From assembly GCA_033026295.1 (NCBI GenBank), contig JAUPFM010000067.1:1-64000 (forward strand): a stretch of DNA of 64,000 nt, read 5' to 3'. The translations under genes and the position numbers were made by a program. The notes under the pieces are model-generated. The model saw nothing but the letters and a program-made list of their open reading frames with translations. It was not told where the DNA came from and ran no database searches. Below are positions 39,913 to 53,259 of this stretch, one piece after another. This DNA comes from Channa striata. Its lineage: Eukaryota > Chordata > Actinopteri > Anabantiformes > Channidae. Position 1 is the stretch's first letter, and the number at the start of each line of letters is the position of its first letter.

Positions 39913-42270
39913 GCCTTTTCTCAGCGAGAAAATGCTGTTTTGAATCAGAGCTTGATTGGAACAATTTCTGCACCAAACTCAAATAAAACTGTGTCTGCCT
40001 TCTTATTTAGCCTAAATCCACTCAGGAGAGACTGAAAATAAGCTTGTGGGATGTTTCCTTAAAAGACAGTAAATGCATGTAATTCAAGCATCCTTTTATG
40101 CTCGCAATCGCCTTTTCTCAGCGAGAAATGCTGTTTTGAAGCAGAGCTTGTATTGAACAATTTCTGCACCAAAGTCAAATAAAACTGTGTCTGCCTTCTT
40201 ATTTAGCCTAAATCCAGTCAGCAGAACATAAAAACAAGCTTCTGGGATGTTTCCTTAAAATTCAGTAAATATATGTAATTCAAGCATCCTTTTATGCTCG
40301 CAATCGCCTTTTCTCAGCGAGAAATGCTGTTTTGAAGCCTAGCTTGTATTGAACAATTTCTGCACCAAACTCAAATAAAACTGTGTCTGCCTTCTTATTT
40401 AGCCTAAATCCACTCAGGAGATACTGAAAATAAGCTTGTGGGATGTTTCCTTAAAAGACAGTAAATGCATGTAATTCAAGCATCTTTTTATGCTCGCAAT
40501 CGCCTTTTCTCAGCGAGAAAATGCTGTTTTGAATCAGAGCTTGATTGGAACAATTTCTGCACCAAACTCAAATAAAACTGTGTCTGCCTTCTTATTTAGC
40601 CTAAATCCACTCAGGAGAGACTGAAAATAAGCTTGTGGGATGTTTCCTTAAAAGACAGTAAATGCATGTAATTCAAGCATTCTTTTTTTTGCTCATAATC
40701 GCCTTTTCTCAGCGAGAAATGCTGTTTTGAAGCAGAGCTTGTATTGAACAATTTCTGCACCAAAGTCAAATAAAACTGTGTCTGCCTTCTTATTTAGCCT
40801 AAATCCAGTCAGCAGAACATAAAAACAAGCTTGTGGGATGTTTCCTTAAAAGACAGTAAATGCATGTAATTCAAGCATCCTTTTATGCTCGCAATCGCCT
40901 TTTCTCAGCGAGAAATGCTGTTTTGAAGCAAAAGCTTGTATTGAACAATTTCTGCACCAAAGTCAAATAAAACTGTGTCTGCCTTCTTATTTAGCCTAAA
41001 TCCACTCAGGAGAGACTGAAAATAAGCTTGTGGGATGTTTCCTTAAAAGACAGTAAATGCATGTAATTCAAGCATCCTTTTATGCTCATAATCGCCTTTT
41101 CTCAGCGAGAAATGCTGTTTTGAAGCAGAGCTTGTATTGAACAATTTCTGCACCAAAGTCAAATAAAACTGTGTCTGCCTTCTTATTTAGCCTAAATCCA
41201 GTCAGCAGAACATAAAAACAAGCTTGTGGGATATTTCCTTAAAAGACAGTAAATATATGTAATTCAAGCATCCTTTTATGCTCGCAATCGCCTTTTCTCA
41301 GCGAGAAATGCTGTTTTGAAGCCAAGGTTGTGTTGAACAATTTCTGCACCAAAGTCAAATAAAACTGTGTCTGCCTTCTTATTTAGCCTAAATCCAGTCA
41401 GCAGAACATAAAAATATGCTTGTGGGATGTTTCCTTAAAAGACAGTAAATGCATGTAAATCAAGCATCTTTTTATGCTCGCAATCGCCTTTTCTCAGCGA
41501 GAAATGTTGTTTTGAAGCAAAAGCTTGTATTGAACAATTTCTGCACCAAAGTCAAATAAAACTGTGTCTGCCTTCTTATTTAGCCTAAATCCAGTCAGCA
41601 GAACATAAAAATATGCTTGTGGGATGTTTCCTTAAAAGACAGTAAATGCATGTAATTCAAGCATCCTTTTATGCTCGCAATCGCCTTTTCTCAGCGAGAA
41701 ATGCTGTTTTGAAGCCAAGGTTGTGTTGAACAATTTCTGCACCAAAGTCAAATAAAACTGTGTCTGCCTTCTTATTTAGCCTAAATCCAGTCAGAAGAAC
41801 ATAAAAACAAGCTTGTGGGATGTTTCCTTAAAAGACAGTAAATGCATGTAATTCAAGCATCCTTTTATGCTGTAATCGCCTTTTCTCAGCGAGAAAATGC
41901 TGTTTTGAATCAGAGCTTGATTGGAACAATTTCTGCACCAAACTCAAATAAAACTGTGTCTGCCTTCTTATTTAGCCTAAATCCACTCAGGAGAGACTGA
42001 AAATAAGCTTGTGGGATGTTTCCTTAAAAGACAGTAAATGCATGTAATTCAAGCATCCTTTTATGCTCGCAATCGCCTTTTCTCAGCGAGAAATGCTGTT
42101 TTGAAGCAGAGCTTGTATTGAACAATTTCTGCACCAAAGTCAAATAAAACTGTGTCTGCCTTCTTATTTAGCCTAAATCCAGTCAGCAGAACATAAAAAC
42201 AAGCTTGTGGGATGTTTCCTTAAAAGACAGTAAATGCATGTAATTCAAGCATCCTTTTATGCTCTTAATC
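39913..42270 (+). repeat. 12-mer HOR, copy 1 (2,358 bp)
   Basis: The order is F, B(aagcttctgg), D, F, B, C(S), B, E, C(tatgcttg), E(M), F, B. Three rare markers identify the unit: AGATACTGAAAA in the third monomer (about 40,418), CATTCTTTTTTTT in the fourth (about 40,679), and GGGATATTTCC with TATATG in the seventh (about 41,228). Confidence 0.8.
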
Positions 42271-44823
42271 GCCTTTTCTCAGCGAGAAAATGCTGTTTTG
42301 AATCAGAGCTTGATTGGAACAATTTCTGCACCAAACTCAAATAAAACTGTGTCTGCCTTCTTATTTAGCCTAAATCCACTCAGGAGAGACTGAAAATAAG
42401 CTTGTGGGATGTTTCCTTAAAAGACAGTAAATGCATGTAATTCAAGCATCCTTTTATGCTCTTAATCGCCTTTTCTCAGCGAGAAATGCTGTTTTGAAGC
42501 AGAGCTTGTATTGAACAATTTCTGCACCAAAGTCAAATAAAACTGTGTCTGCCTTCTTATTTAGCCTCTAAATCCAGTCAGCAGAACATAAAAACAAGCT
42601 TCTGGGATGTTTCCTTAAAATTCAGTAAATATATGTAATTCAAGCATCCTTTTATGCTCGCAATCGCCTTTTCTCAGCGAGAAATGCTGTTTTGAAGCCA
42701 AGCTTGTATTGAACAATTTCTGCACCAAACTCAAATAAAACTGTGTCTGCCTTCTTATTTAGCCTAAATCCACTCAGGAGATACTGAAAATAAGCTTGTG
42801 GGATGTTTCCTTAAAAGACAGTAAATGCATGTAATTCAAGCATCTTTTATGCTCTTAATCGCCTTTTCTCAGCGAGAAAATGCTGTTTTGAATCAGAGCT
42901 TGATTGGAACAATTTCTGCACCAAACTCAAATAAAACTGTGTCTGCCTTCTTATTTAGCCTAAATCCACTCAGGAGAGACTGAAAATAAGCTTGTGGGAT
43001 GTTTCCTTAAAAGACAGTAAATGCATGTAATTCAAGCATTCTTTTTTTGCTCGCAATCGCCTTTTCTCAGCGAGAAATGCTGTTTTGAAGCAGAGCTTGT
43101 ATTGAACAATTTCTGCACCAAAGTCAAATAAAACTGTGTCTGCCTTCTTATTTAGCCTAAATCCAGTCAGCAGAACATAAAAACAAGCTTGTGGGATGTT
43201 TCCTTAAAAGACAGTAAATGCATGTAATTCAAGCATCCTTTTATGCTCATAATCGCCTTTTCTCAGCGAGAAATGCTGTTTTGAAGCAAAAGCTTGTATT
43301 GAACAATTTCTGCACCAAAGTCAAATAAAACTGTGTCTGCCTTCTTATTTAGCCTAAATCCACTCAGGAGAGACTGAAAATAAGCTTGTGGGATGTTTCC
43401 TTAAAAGACAGTAAATGCATGTAATTCAAGCATCCTTTTATGCTCGCAATCGCCTTTTCTCAGCGAGAAATGCTGTTTTGAAGCAGAGCTTGTATTGAAC
43501 AATTTCTGCACCAAAGTCAAATAAAACTGTGTCTGCCTTCTTATTTAGCCTAAATCCAGTCAGCAGAACATAAAAACAAGCTTGTGGGATATTTCCTTAA
43601 AAGACAGTAAATATATGTAATTCAAGCATCCTTTTATGCTCGCAATCGCCTTTTCTCAGCGAGAAATGCTGTTTTAAGCCAAGGTTGTGTTGAACAATTT
43701 CTGCACCAAAGTCAAATAAAACTGTGTCTGCCTTCTTATTTAGCCTAAATCCAGTCAGCAGAACATAAAAATATGCTTGTGGGATGTTTCCTTAAAAAGA
43801 CAGTAAATGCATGTAAATCAAGCATCTTTTATGCTCGCAATCGCTTTTCTCAGCGAGAAATGCTGTTTTGAAGCAAAAGCTTGTATTGAACAATTTCTGC
43901 ACCAAAGTCAAATAAAACTGTGTCTGCCTTCTTATTTAGCCTAAATCCAGTCAGCAGAACATAAAAATATGCTTGTGGGATGTTTCCTTAAAAGACAGTA
44001 AATGCATGTAATTCAAGCATCCTTTTATGCTCGTAATCGCCTTTTCTCAGCGAGAAATGCTGTTTTGAAGCCAAGGTTGTGTTGAACAATTTCTGCACCA
44101 AAGTCAAATAAAACTGTGTCTGCCTTCTTATTTAGCCTAAATCCAGTCAGCAGAACATAAAAATATGCTTGTGGGATGTTTCCTTAAAAGACAGTAAATG
44201 CATGTAAATCAAGCATCCTTTTATGCTCTTAATCGCCTTTTCTCAGCGAGAAATGCTGTTTTGAAGCCAAGGTTGTGTTGAACAATTTCTGCACCAAAGT
44301 CAAATAAAACTGTGTCTGCCTTCTTATTTAGCCTAAATCCAGTCAGAAGAACATAAAAACAAGCTTGTGGGATGTTTCCTTAAAAGACAGTAAATGCATG
44401 TAATTCAAGCATCCTTTTATGCTCGCAATCGCCTTTTCTCAGCGAGAAAATGCTGTTTTGAATCAGAGCTTGATTGGAACAATTTCTGCACCAAACTCAA
44501 ATAAAACTGTGTCTGCCTTCTTATTTAGCCTAAATCCACTCAGGAGAGACTGAAAATAAGCTTGTGGGATGTTTCCTTAAAAGACAGTAAATGCATGTAA
44601 TTCAAGCATCCTTTTATGCTCATAATCGCCTTTTCTCAGCGAGAAATGCTGTTTTGAAGCAGAGCTTGTATTGAACAATTTCTGCACCAAAGTCAAATAA
44701 AACTGTGTCTGCCTTCTTATTTAGCCTAAATCCAGTCAGCAGAACATAAAAACAAGCTTGTGGGATGTTTCCTTAAAAGACAGTAAATGCATGTAATTCA
44801 AGCATCCTTTTATGCTCGCAATC
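42271..44823 (+). repeat. 12-mer HOR, copy 2, with one additional monomer (13 units)
   Basis: The three rare markers recur in order: AGATACTG (about 42,779), CATTCTTTTTTT (about 43,039) and GGGATATTTCC (about 43,586), the last exactly 2,358 bp from its partner. An extra E monomer with tatgcttg and TAAATC (about 44,035-44,230) sits between C and E(M). The third monomer has an A-type cassette where copy 1 has D, a one-base difference. GCCTCTAAATCC near 42,565 carries a CT insertion. Confidence 0.8.
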
Positions 44824-47800
44824 GCCTTTTCTCAGCGAGAAAATGCTGTTTTGAAGCAGAGCTTGTATTGAACAATTTCTGCACCAAACTCAAATAAAAC
44901 TGTGTCTGCCTTCTTATTTAGCCTAAATCCAGTCAGCAGAACATAAAAACAAGCTTGTGGGATGTTTCCTTAAAAGACAGTAAATGCATGTAAATCAAGC
45001 ATCTTTTATGCTCGTAATCGCCTTTTCTCAGCGAGAAATGCTGTTTTGAAGCAAAAGCTTGTATTGAACAATTTCTGCACCAAAGTCAAATAAAACTGTG
45101 TCTGCCTTCTTATTTAGCCTAAATCCACTCAGGAGAGACTGAAAATAAGCTTGTGGGATGTTTCCTTAAAAGACAGTAAATGCATGTAATTCAAGCATCC
45201 TTTTATGCTCGCAATCGCCTTTTCTCAGCGAGAAATGCTGTTTTGAAGCCAAGGTTGTGTTGAACAATTTCTGCACCAAAGTCAAATAAAACTGTGTCTG
45301 CCTTCTTATTTAGCCTAAATCCAGTCAGAAGAACATAAAAACAAGCTTGTGGGATGTTTCCTTAAAAGACAGTAAATGCATGTAATTCAAGCATCCTTTT
45401 ATGCTCGCAATCGCCTTTTCTCAGCGAGAAAATGCTGTTTTGAATCAGAGCTTGATTGGAACAATTTCTGCACCAAACTCAAATAAAACTGTGTCTGCCT
45501 TCTTATTTAGCCTAAATCCACTCAGGAGAGACTGAAAATAAGCTTGTGGGATGTTTCCTTAAAAGACAGTAAATGCATGTAATTCAAGCATCCTTTTATG
45601 CTCTTAATCGCCTTTTCTCAGCGAGAAATGCTGTTTTGAAGCAGAGCTTGTATTGAACAATTTCTGCACCAAAGTCAAATAAAACTGTGTCTGCCTTCTT
45701 ATTTAGCCTAAATCCAGTCAGCAGAACATAAAAACAAGCTTCTGGGATGTTTCCTTAAAATTCAGTAAATATATGTAATTCAAGCATCCTTTTATGCTTA
45801 ATCGCCTTTTCTCAGCGAGAAATGCTGTTTTGAAGCCTAGCTTGTATTGAACAATTTCTGCACCAAAGTCAAATAAAACTGTGTCTGCCTTCTTATTTAG
45901 CCTAAATCCACTCAGGAGAGACTGAAAATAAGCTTGTGGGATGTTTCCTTAAAAGACAGTAAATGCATGTAATTCAAGCATCCTTTTATGCTCGCAATCG
46001 CCTTTTCTCAGCGAGAAATGCTGTTTTGAAGCAGAGCTTGTATTGAACAATTTCTGCACCAAAGTCAAATAAAACTGTGTCTGCCTTCTTATTTAGCCTA
46101 AATCCAGTCAGCAGAACATAAAAACAAGCTTGTGGGATGTTTCCTTAAAAGACAGTAAATATATGTAATTCAAGCATCCTTTTATGCTCGCAATCGCCTT
46201 TTCTCAGCGAGAAATGCTGTTTTGAAGCCAAGGTTGTGTTGAACAATTTCTGCACCAAAGTCAAATAAAACTGTGTCTGCCTTCTTATTTAGCCTAAATC
46301 CAGTCAGAAGAACATAAAAACAAGCTTGTGGGATGTTTCCTTAAAAGACAGTAAATGCATGTAATTCAAGCATCCTTTTATGCTCATAATCGCCTTTTCT
46401 CAGCGAGAAATGCTGTTTTGAAGCAGAGCTTGTATTGAACAATTTCTGCACCAAAGTCAAATAAAACTGTGTCTGCCTTCTTATTTAGCCTAAATCCAGT
46501 CAGCAGAACATAAAAACAAGCTTGTGGGATGTTTCCTTAAAATTCAGTAAATGCATGTAATTCAAGCATCCTTTTATGCTCGCAATCGCCTTTTCTCAGC
46601 GAGAAATGCTGTTTTGAAGCAAAAGCTTGTATTGAACAATTTCTGCACCAAAGTCAAATAAAACTGTGTCTGCCTTCTTATTTAGCCTAAATCCACTCAG
46701 GAGAGACTGAAAATAAGCTTGTGGGATGTTTCCTTAAAAGACAGTAAATGCATGTAATTCAAGCATCCTTTTATGCTCATAATCGCCTTTTCTCAGCGAG
46801 AAATGCTGTTTTGAAGCCAAGCTTGTATTGAACAATTTCTGCACCAAAGTCAAATAAAACTGTGTCTGCCTTCTTATTTAGCCTAAATCCAGTCAGCAGA
46901 ACATAAAAACAAGCTTGTGGGATGTTTCCTTAAAAGACAGTAAATGCATGTAATTCAAGCATCCTTTTATGCTCAATCGCCTTTTCTCAGCGAGAAAATG
47001 CTGTTTTGAATCAGAGCTTGATTGGAACAATTTCTGCACCAAACTCAAATAAAACTGTGTCTGCCTTCTTATTTAGCCTAAATCCACTCAGGAGAGACTG
47101 AAAATAAGCTTGTGGGATGTTTCCTTAAAAGACAGTAAATGCATGTAATTCAAGCATCCTTTTATGCTCGTAATCGCCTTTTCTCAGCGAGAAATGCTGT
47201 TTTGAAGCAGAGCTTGTATTGAACAATTTCTGCACCAAAGTCAAATAAAACTGTGTCTGCCTTCTTATTTAGCCTAAATCCAGTCAGCAGAACATAAAAA
47301 CAAGCTTCTGGGATGTTTCCTTAAAATTCAGTAAATATATGTAATTCAAGCATCCTTTTATGCTACTTAATCGCCTTTTCTCAGCGAGAAATGCTGTTTT
47401 GAAGCCTAGCTTGTATTGAACAATTTCTGCACCAAACTCAAATAAAACTGTGTCTGCCTTCTTATTTAGCCTAAATCCACTCAGGAGAGACTGAAAATAA
47501 GCTTGTGGGATGTTTCCTTAAAAGACAGTAAATGCATGTAAATCAAGCATCCTTTTATGCTCGCATAATCGCTTTTCTCAGCGAGAAATGCTGTTTTGAA
47601 GCAAAAGCTTGTATTGAACAATTTCTGCACCAAAGTCAAATAAAACTGTGTCTGCCTTCTTATTTAGCCTAAATCCAGTCAGCAGAACATAAAAACAAGC
47701 TTGTGGGATGTTTCCTTAAAAGACAGTAAATGCATGTAAATCAAGCATCCTTTTATGCTCGCAATCGCCTTTTCTCAGAGAAATGCTGTTTTGAAGCAAA

Positions 47801-50800
47801 AGCTTGTATTGAACAATTTCTGCACCAAAGTCAAATAAAACTGTGTCTGCCTTCTTATTTAGCCTAAATCCACTCAGGAGAGACTGAAAATAAGCTTGTG
47901 GGATGTTTCCTTAAAAGACAGTAAATGCATGTAATTCAAGCATCCTTTTATGCTCATAATCGCCTTTTCTCAGCGAGAAAATGCTGTTTTGAAGCAGAGC
48001 TTGTATTGAACAATTTCTGCACCAAACTCAAATAAAACTGTGTCTGCCTTCTTATTTAGCCTAAATCCAGTCAGCAGAACATAAAAATATGCTTGTGGGA
48101 TGTTTCCTTAAAAGACAGTAAATGCATGTAAATCAAGCATCTTTTTATGCTTAATCGCCTTTTCTCAGCGAGAAAATGCTGTTTTGAATCAGAGCTTGAT
48201 TGGAACAATTTCTGCACCAAACTCAAATAAAACTGTGTCTGCCTTCTTATTTAGCCTAAATCCAGTCAGCAGAACATAAAAATATGCTTGTGGGATGTTT
48301 CCTTAAAGACAGTAAATGCATGTAATTCAAGCATCCTTTTATGCTCGCAATCGCCTTTTCTCAGCGAGAAATGCTGTTTTGAAGCCAAGGTTGTGTTGAA
48401 CAATTTCTGCACCAAAGTCAAATAAAACTGTGTCTGCCTTCTTATTTAGCCTAAATCCAGTCAGCAGAACATAAAAACAAGCTTGTGGGATGTTTCCTTA
48501 AAAGACAGTAAATGCATGTAATTCAAGCATCCTTTTATGCTCGTAATCGCCTTTTCTCAGCGAGAAAATGCTGTTTTGAATCAGAGCTTGATTGGAACAA
48601 TTTCTGCACCAAAGTCAAATAAAACTGTGTCTGCCTTCTTATTTAGCCTAAATCCACTCAGGAGAGACTGAAAATAAGCTTGTGGGATGTTTCCTTAAAA
48701 GACAGTAAATGCATGTAATTCAAGCATCCTTTTATGCTCATAATCGCCTTTTCTCAGCGAGAAATGCTGTTTTGAAGCAGAGCTTGTATTGAACAATTTC
48801 TGCACCAAAGTCAAATAAAACTGTGTCTGCCTTCTTATTTAGCCTAAATCCAGTCAGCAGAACATAAAAACAAGCTTGTGGGATGTTTCCTTAAAAGACA
48901 GTAAATGCATGTAATTCAAGCATCCTTTTATGCTCGTAATCGCCTTTTCTCAGCGAGAAAATGCTGTTTTGAATCAGAGCTTGATTGGAACAATTTCTGC
49001 ACCAAACTCAAATAAAACTGTGTCTGCCTTCTTATTTAGCCTAAATCCACTCAGGAGAGACTGAAAATAAGCTTGTGGGATGTTTCCTTAAAAGACAGTA
49101 AATGCATGTAATTCAAGCATCCTTTTATGCTCGCAATCGCCTTTTCTCAGCGAGAAATGCTGTTTTGAATCAGAGCTTGATTGGAACAATTTCTGCACCA
49201 AACTCAAATAAAACTGTGTCTGCCTTCTTATTTAGCCTAAATCCACTCAGGAGAGACTGAAAATAAGCTTGTGGGATGTTTCCTTAAAAGACAGTAAATG
49301 CATGTAATTCAAGCATCCTTTTATGCTCGCAATCGCCTTTTCTCAGCGAGAAATGCTGTTTTGAAGCAGAGCTTGTATTGAACAATTTCTGCACCAAAGT
49401 CAAATAAAACTGTGTCTGCCTTCTTATTTAGCCTAAATCCACTCAGGAGAGACTGAAAATAAGCTTGTGGGATGTTTCCTTAAAATTCAGTAAATATATG
49501 TAATTCAAGCATCCTTTTATGCTCGCAATCGCCTTTTCTCAGCGAGAAATGCTGTTTTGAAGCCTAGCTTGTATTGAACAATTTCTGCACCAAACTCAAA
49601 TAAAACTGTGTCTGCCTTCTTATTTAGCCTAAATCCACTCAGGAGAGACTGAAAATAAGCTTGTGGGATGTTTCCTTAAAATTCAGTAAATGCATGTAAT
49701 TCAAGCATCCTTTTATGCTCAATCGCCTTTTCTCAGCGAGAAATGCTGTTTTGAAGCCAAGCTTGTATTGAACAATTTCTGCACCAAAGTCAAATAAAAC
49801 TGTGTCTGCCTTCTTATTTAGCCTAAATCCAGTCAGCAGAACATAAAAATAAGCTTGTGGGATGTTTCCTTAAAAGACAGTAAATGCATGTAATTCAAGC
49901 ATCCTTTTATGCTCATAATCGCCTTTTCTCAGCGAGAAAATGCTGTTTTGAAGCAGAGCTTGTATTGAACAATTTCTGCACCAAACTCAAATAAAACTGT
50001 GTCTGCCTTCTTATTTAGCCTAAATCCACTCAGGAGAGACTGAAAATAAGCTTGTGGGATGTTTCCTTAAAAGACAGTAAATGCATGTAAATCAAGCATC
50101 CTTTTATGCTCGCAATCGCCTTTTCTCAGCGAGAAATGCTGTTTTGAAGCAAAAGCTTGTATTGAACAATTTCTGCACCAAAGTCAAATAAAACTGTGTC
50201 TGCCTTCTTATTTAGCCTAAATCCAGTCAGCAGAACATAAAAACAAGCTTCTGGGATGTTTCCTTAAAATTCAGTAAATGCATGTAATTCAAGCATCCTT
50301 TTATGCTCGCAATCGCCTTTTCTCAGCGAGAAATGCTGTTTTGAAGCAGAGCTTGTATTGAACAATTTCTGCACCAAAGTCAAATAAAACTGTGTCTGCC
50401 TTCTTATTTAGCCTAAATCCACTCAGGAGAGACTGAAAATAAGCTTGTGGGATGTTTCCTTAAAAGACAGTAAATGCATGTAATTCAAGCATCCTTTTAT
50501 GCTCGCAATCGCCTTTTCTCAGCGAGAAAATGCTGTTTTGAAGCAGAGCTTGTATTGAACAATTTCTGCACCAAAGTCAAATAAAACTGTGTCTGCCTTC
50601 TTATTTAGCCTAAATCCAGTCAGCAGAACATAAAAACAAGCTTGTGGGATGTTTCCTAAAAGACAGTAAATGCATGTAATTCAAGCATCCTTTTATGCTC
50701 TTGCAATCGCCTTTTCTCAGCGAGAAAATGCTGTTTTGAATCAGAGCTTGATTGGAACAATTTCTGCACCAAACTCAAATAAAACTGTGTCTGCCTTCTT

Positions 50801-53259
50801 ATTTAGCCTAAATCCAGTCAGCAGAACATAAAAATATGCTTGTGGGATGTTTCCTTAAAAGACAGTAAATGCATGTAATTCAAGCATCCTTTTATGCTCG
50901 TAATCGCCTTTTCTCAGCGAGAAATGCTGTTTTGAAGCCAAGGTTGTGTTGAACAATTTCTGCACCAAAGTCAAATAAAACTGTGTCTGCCTTCTTATTT
51001 AGCCTAAATCCAGTCAGAAGAACATAAAAACAAGCTTGTGGGATGTTTCCTTAAAAGACAGTAAATGCATGTAATTCAAGCATCCTTTTATGCTCGCAAT
51101 CGCCTTTTCTCAGCGAGAAAATGCTGTTTTGAATCAGAGCTTGATTGGAACAATTTCTGCACCAAACTCAAATAAAACTGTGTCTGCCTTCTTATTTAGC
51201 CTAAATCCACTCAGGAGAGACTGAAAATAAGCTTGTGGGATGTTTCCTTAAAAGACAGTAAATGCATGTAATTCAAGCATCCTTTTATGCTGTAATCGCC
51301 TTTTCTCAGCGAGAAATGCTGTTTTGAAGCAGAGCTTGTATTGAACAATTTCTGCACCAAAGTCAAATAAAACTGTGTCTGCCTTCTTATTTAGCCTAAA
51401 TCCAGTCAGCAGAACATAAAAACAAGCTTCTGGGATGTTTCCTTAAAATTCAGTAAATATATGTAATTCAAGCATCCTTTTATGCTGTAATCGCCTTTTC
51501 TCAGCGAGAAATGCTGTTTTGAAGCCTAGCTTGTATTGAACAATTTCTGCACCAAACTCAAATAAAACTGTGTCTGCCTTCTTATTTAGCCTAAATCCAC
51601 TCAGGAGAGACTGAAAATAAGCTTGTGGGATGTTTCCTTAAAAGACAGTAAATGCATGTAAATCAAGCATCCTTTTATGCTCTAATCGCCTTTTCTCAGC
51701 GAGAAATGCTGTTTTGAAGCAAAAGCTTGTATTGAACAATTTCTGCACCAAAGTCAAATAAAACTGTGTCTGCCTTCTTATTTAGCCTAAATCCAGTCAG
51801 CAGAACATAAAAACAAGCTTCTGGGATGTTTCCTTAAAATTCAGTAAATGCATGTAATTCAAGCATCCTTTTATGCTCATAATCGCCTTTTCTCAGCGAG
51901 AAAATGATGTTTTGAAGCAGAGCTTGTATTGAACAATTTCTGCACCAAACTCAAATAAAACTGTGTCTGCCTTCTTATTTAGCCTAAATCCACTCAGGAG
52001 AGACTGAAAATAAGCTTGTGGGATGTTTCCTTAAAAGACAGTAAATGCATGTAATTCAAGCATCCTTTTATGCTCATAATCGCCTTTTCTCAGCGAGAAA
52101 TGCTGTTTTGAAGCCAAGCTTGTATTGAACAATTTCTGCACCAAAGTCAAATAAAACTGTGTCTGCCTTCTTATTTAGCCTAAATCCAGTCAGCAGAACA
52201 TAAAAACAAGCTTGTGGGATGTTTCCTTAAAAGACAGTAAATGCATGTAAATCAAGCATCTTTTTATGCTCGCAATCGCCTTTTCTCAGCGAGAAATGCT
52301 GTTTTGAAGCAAAAGCTTGTATTGAACAATTTCTGCACCAAAGTCAAATAAAACTGTGTCTGCCTTCTTATTTAGCCTAAATCCAGTCAGCAGAACATAA
52401 AAATATGCTTGTGGGATGTTTCCTTAAAAGACAGTAAATGCATGTAAATCAAGCATCTTTTATGCTCGCAATCGCCTTTTCTCAGCGAGAAATGCTGTTT
52501 TGAAGCAGAGCTTGTATTGAACAATTTCTGCACCAAAGTCAAATAAAACTGTGTCTGCCTTCTTATTTAGCCTAAATCCACTCAGGAGAGACTGAAAATA
52601 AGCTTGTGGGATGTTTCCTTAAAAGACAGTAAATGCATGTAATTCAAGCATCTTTTTATGCTCGCAATCGCCTTTTCTCAGCGAGAAAATGCTGTTTTGA
52701 ATCAGAGCTTGATTGGAACAATTTCTGCACCAAACTCAAATAAAACTGTGTCTGCCTTCTTATTTAGCCTAAATCCACTCAGGAGAGACTGAAAATAAGC
52801 TTGTGGGATGTTTCCTTAAAAGACAGTAAATGCATGTAATTCAAGCATCCTTTTATGCTCGCAATCGCCTTTTCTCAGCGAGAAATGCTGTTTTGAAGCA
52901 GAGCTTGTATTGAACAATTTCTGCACCAAAGTCAAATAAAACTGTGTCTGCCTTCTTATTTAGCCTAAATCCAGTCAGCAGAACATAAAAACAAGCTTGT
53001 GGGATGTTTCCTTAAAAGACAGTAAATGCATGTAATTCAAGCATCCTTTTATGCTCTTAATCGCCTTTTCTCAGCGAGAAATGCTGTTTTGAAGCAAAAG
53101 CTTGTATTGAACAATTTCTGCACCAAAGTCAAATAAAACTGTGTCTGCCTTCTTATTTAGCCTAAATCCACTCAGGAGAGACTGAAAATAAGCTTGTGGG
53201 ATGTTTCCTTAAAAGACAGTAAATGCATGTAATTCAAGCATCCTTTTATGCTCATAATC
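44824..53259 (+). repeat. Mixed-order satellite block with E and F monomers
   Basis: About 43 monomers of all types. It includes two adjacent F monomers (about 48,940 and 49,136), an F unit with the N second half and tatgcttg (about 48,155, again about 50,704), and a B unit with an S second half joined to AAATTCAG/TATATG (about 49,330). One left-domain-like block lies at 51,298-52,473. No clear tandem HOR duplication was found by eye. Confidence 0.6.
51298..52473 (+). repeat. Left-domain-type HOR segment embedded in the right domain
   Basis: Six monomers run B(aagcttctgg, TATATG), D(S), C(aagcttctgg), Batg(S), A(caagcttgtgg, TAAATC), C(tatgcttg). This is six consecutive steps of the circular 7-mer order of the left domain, here more than 30 kb away and surrounded by F and E monomers. 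Confidence 0.7.
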
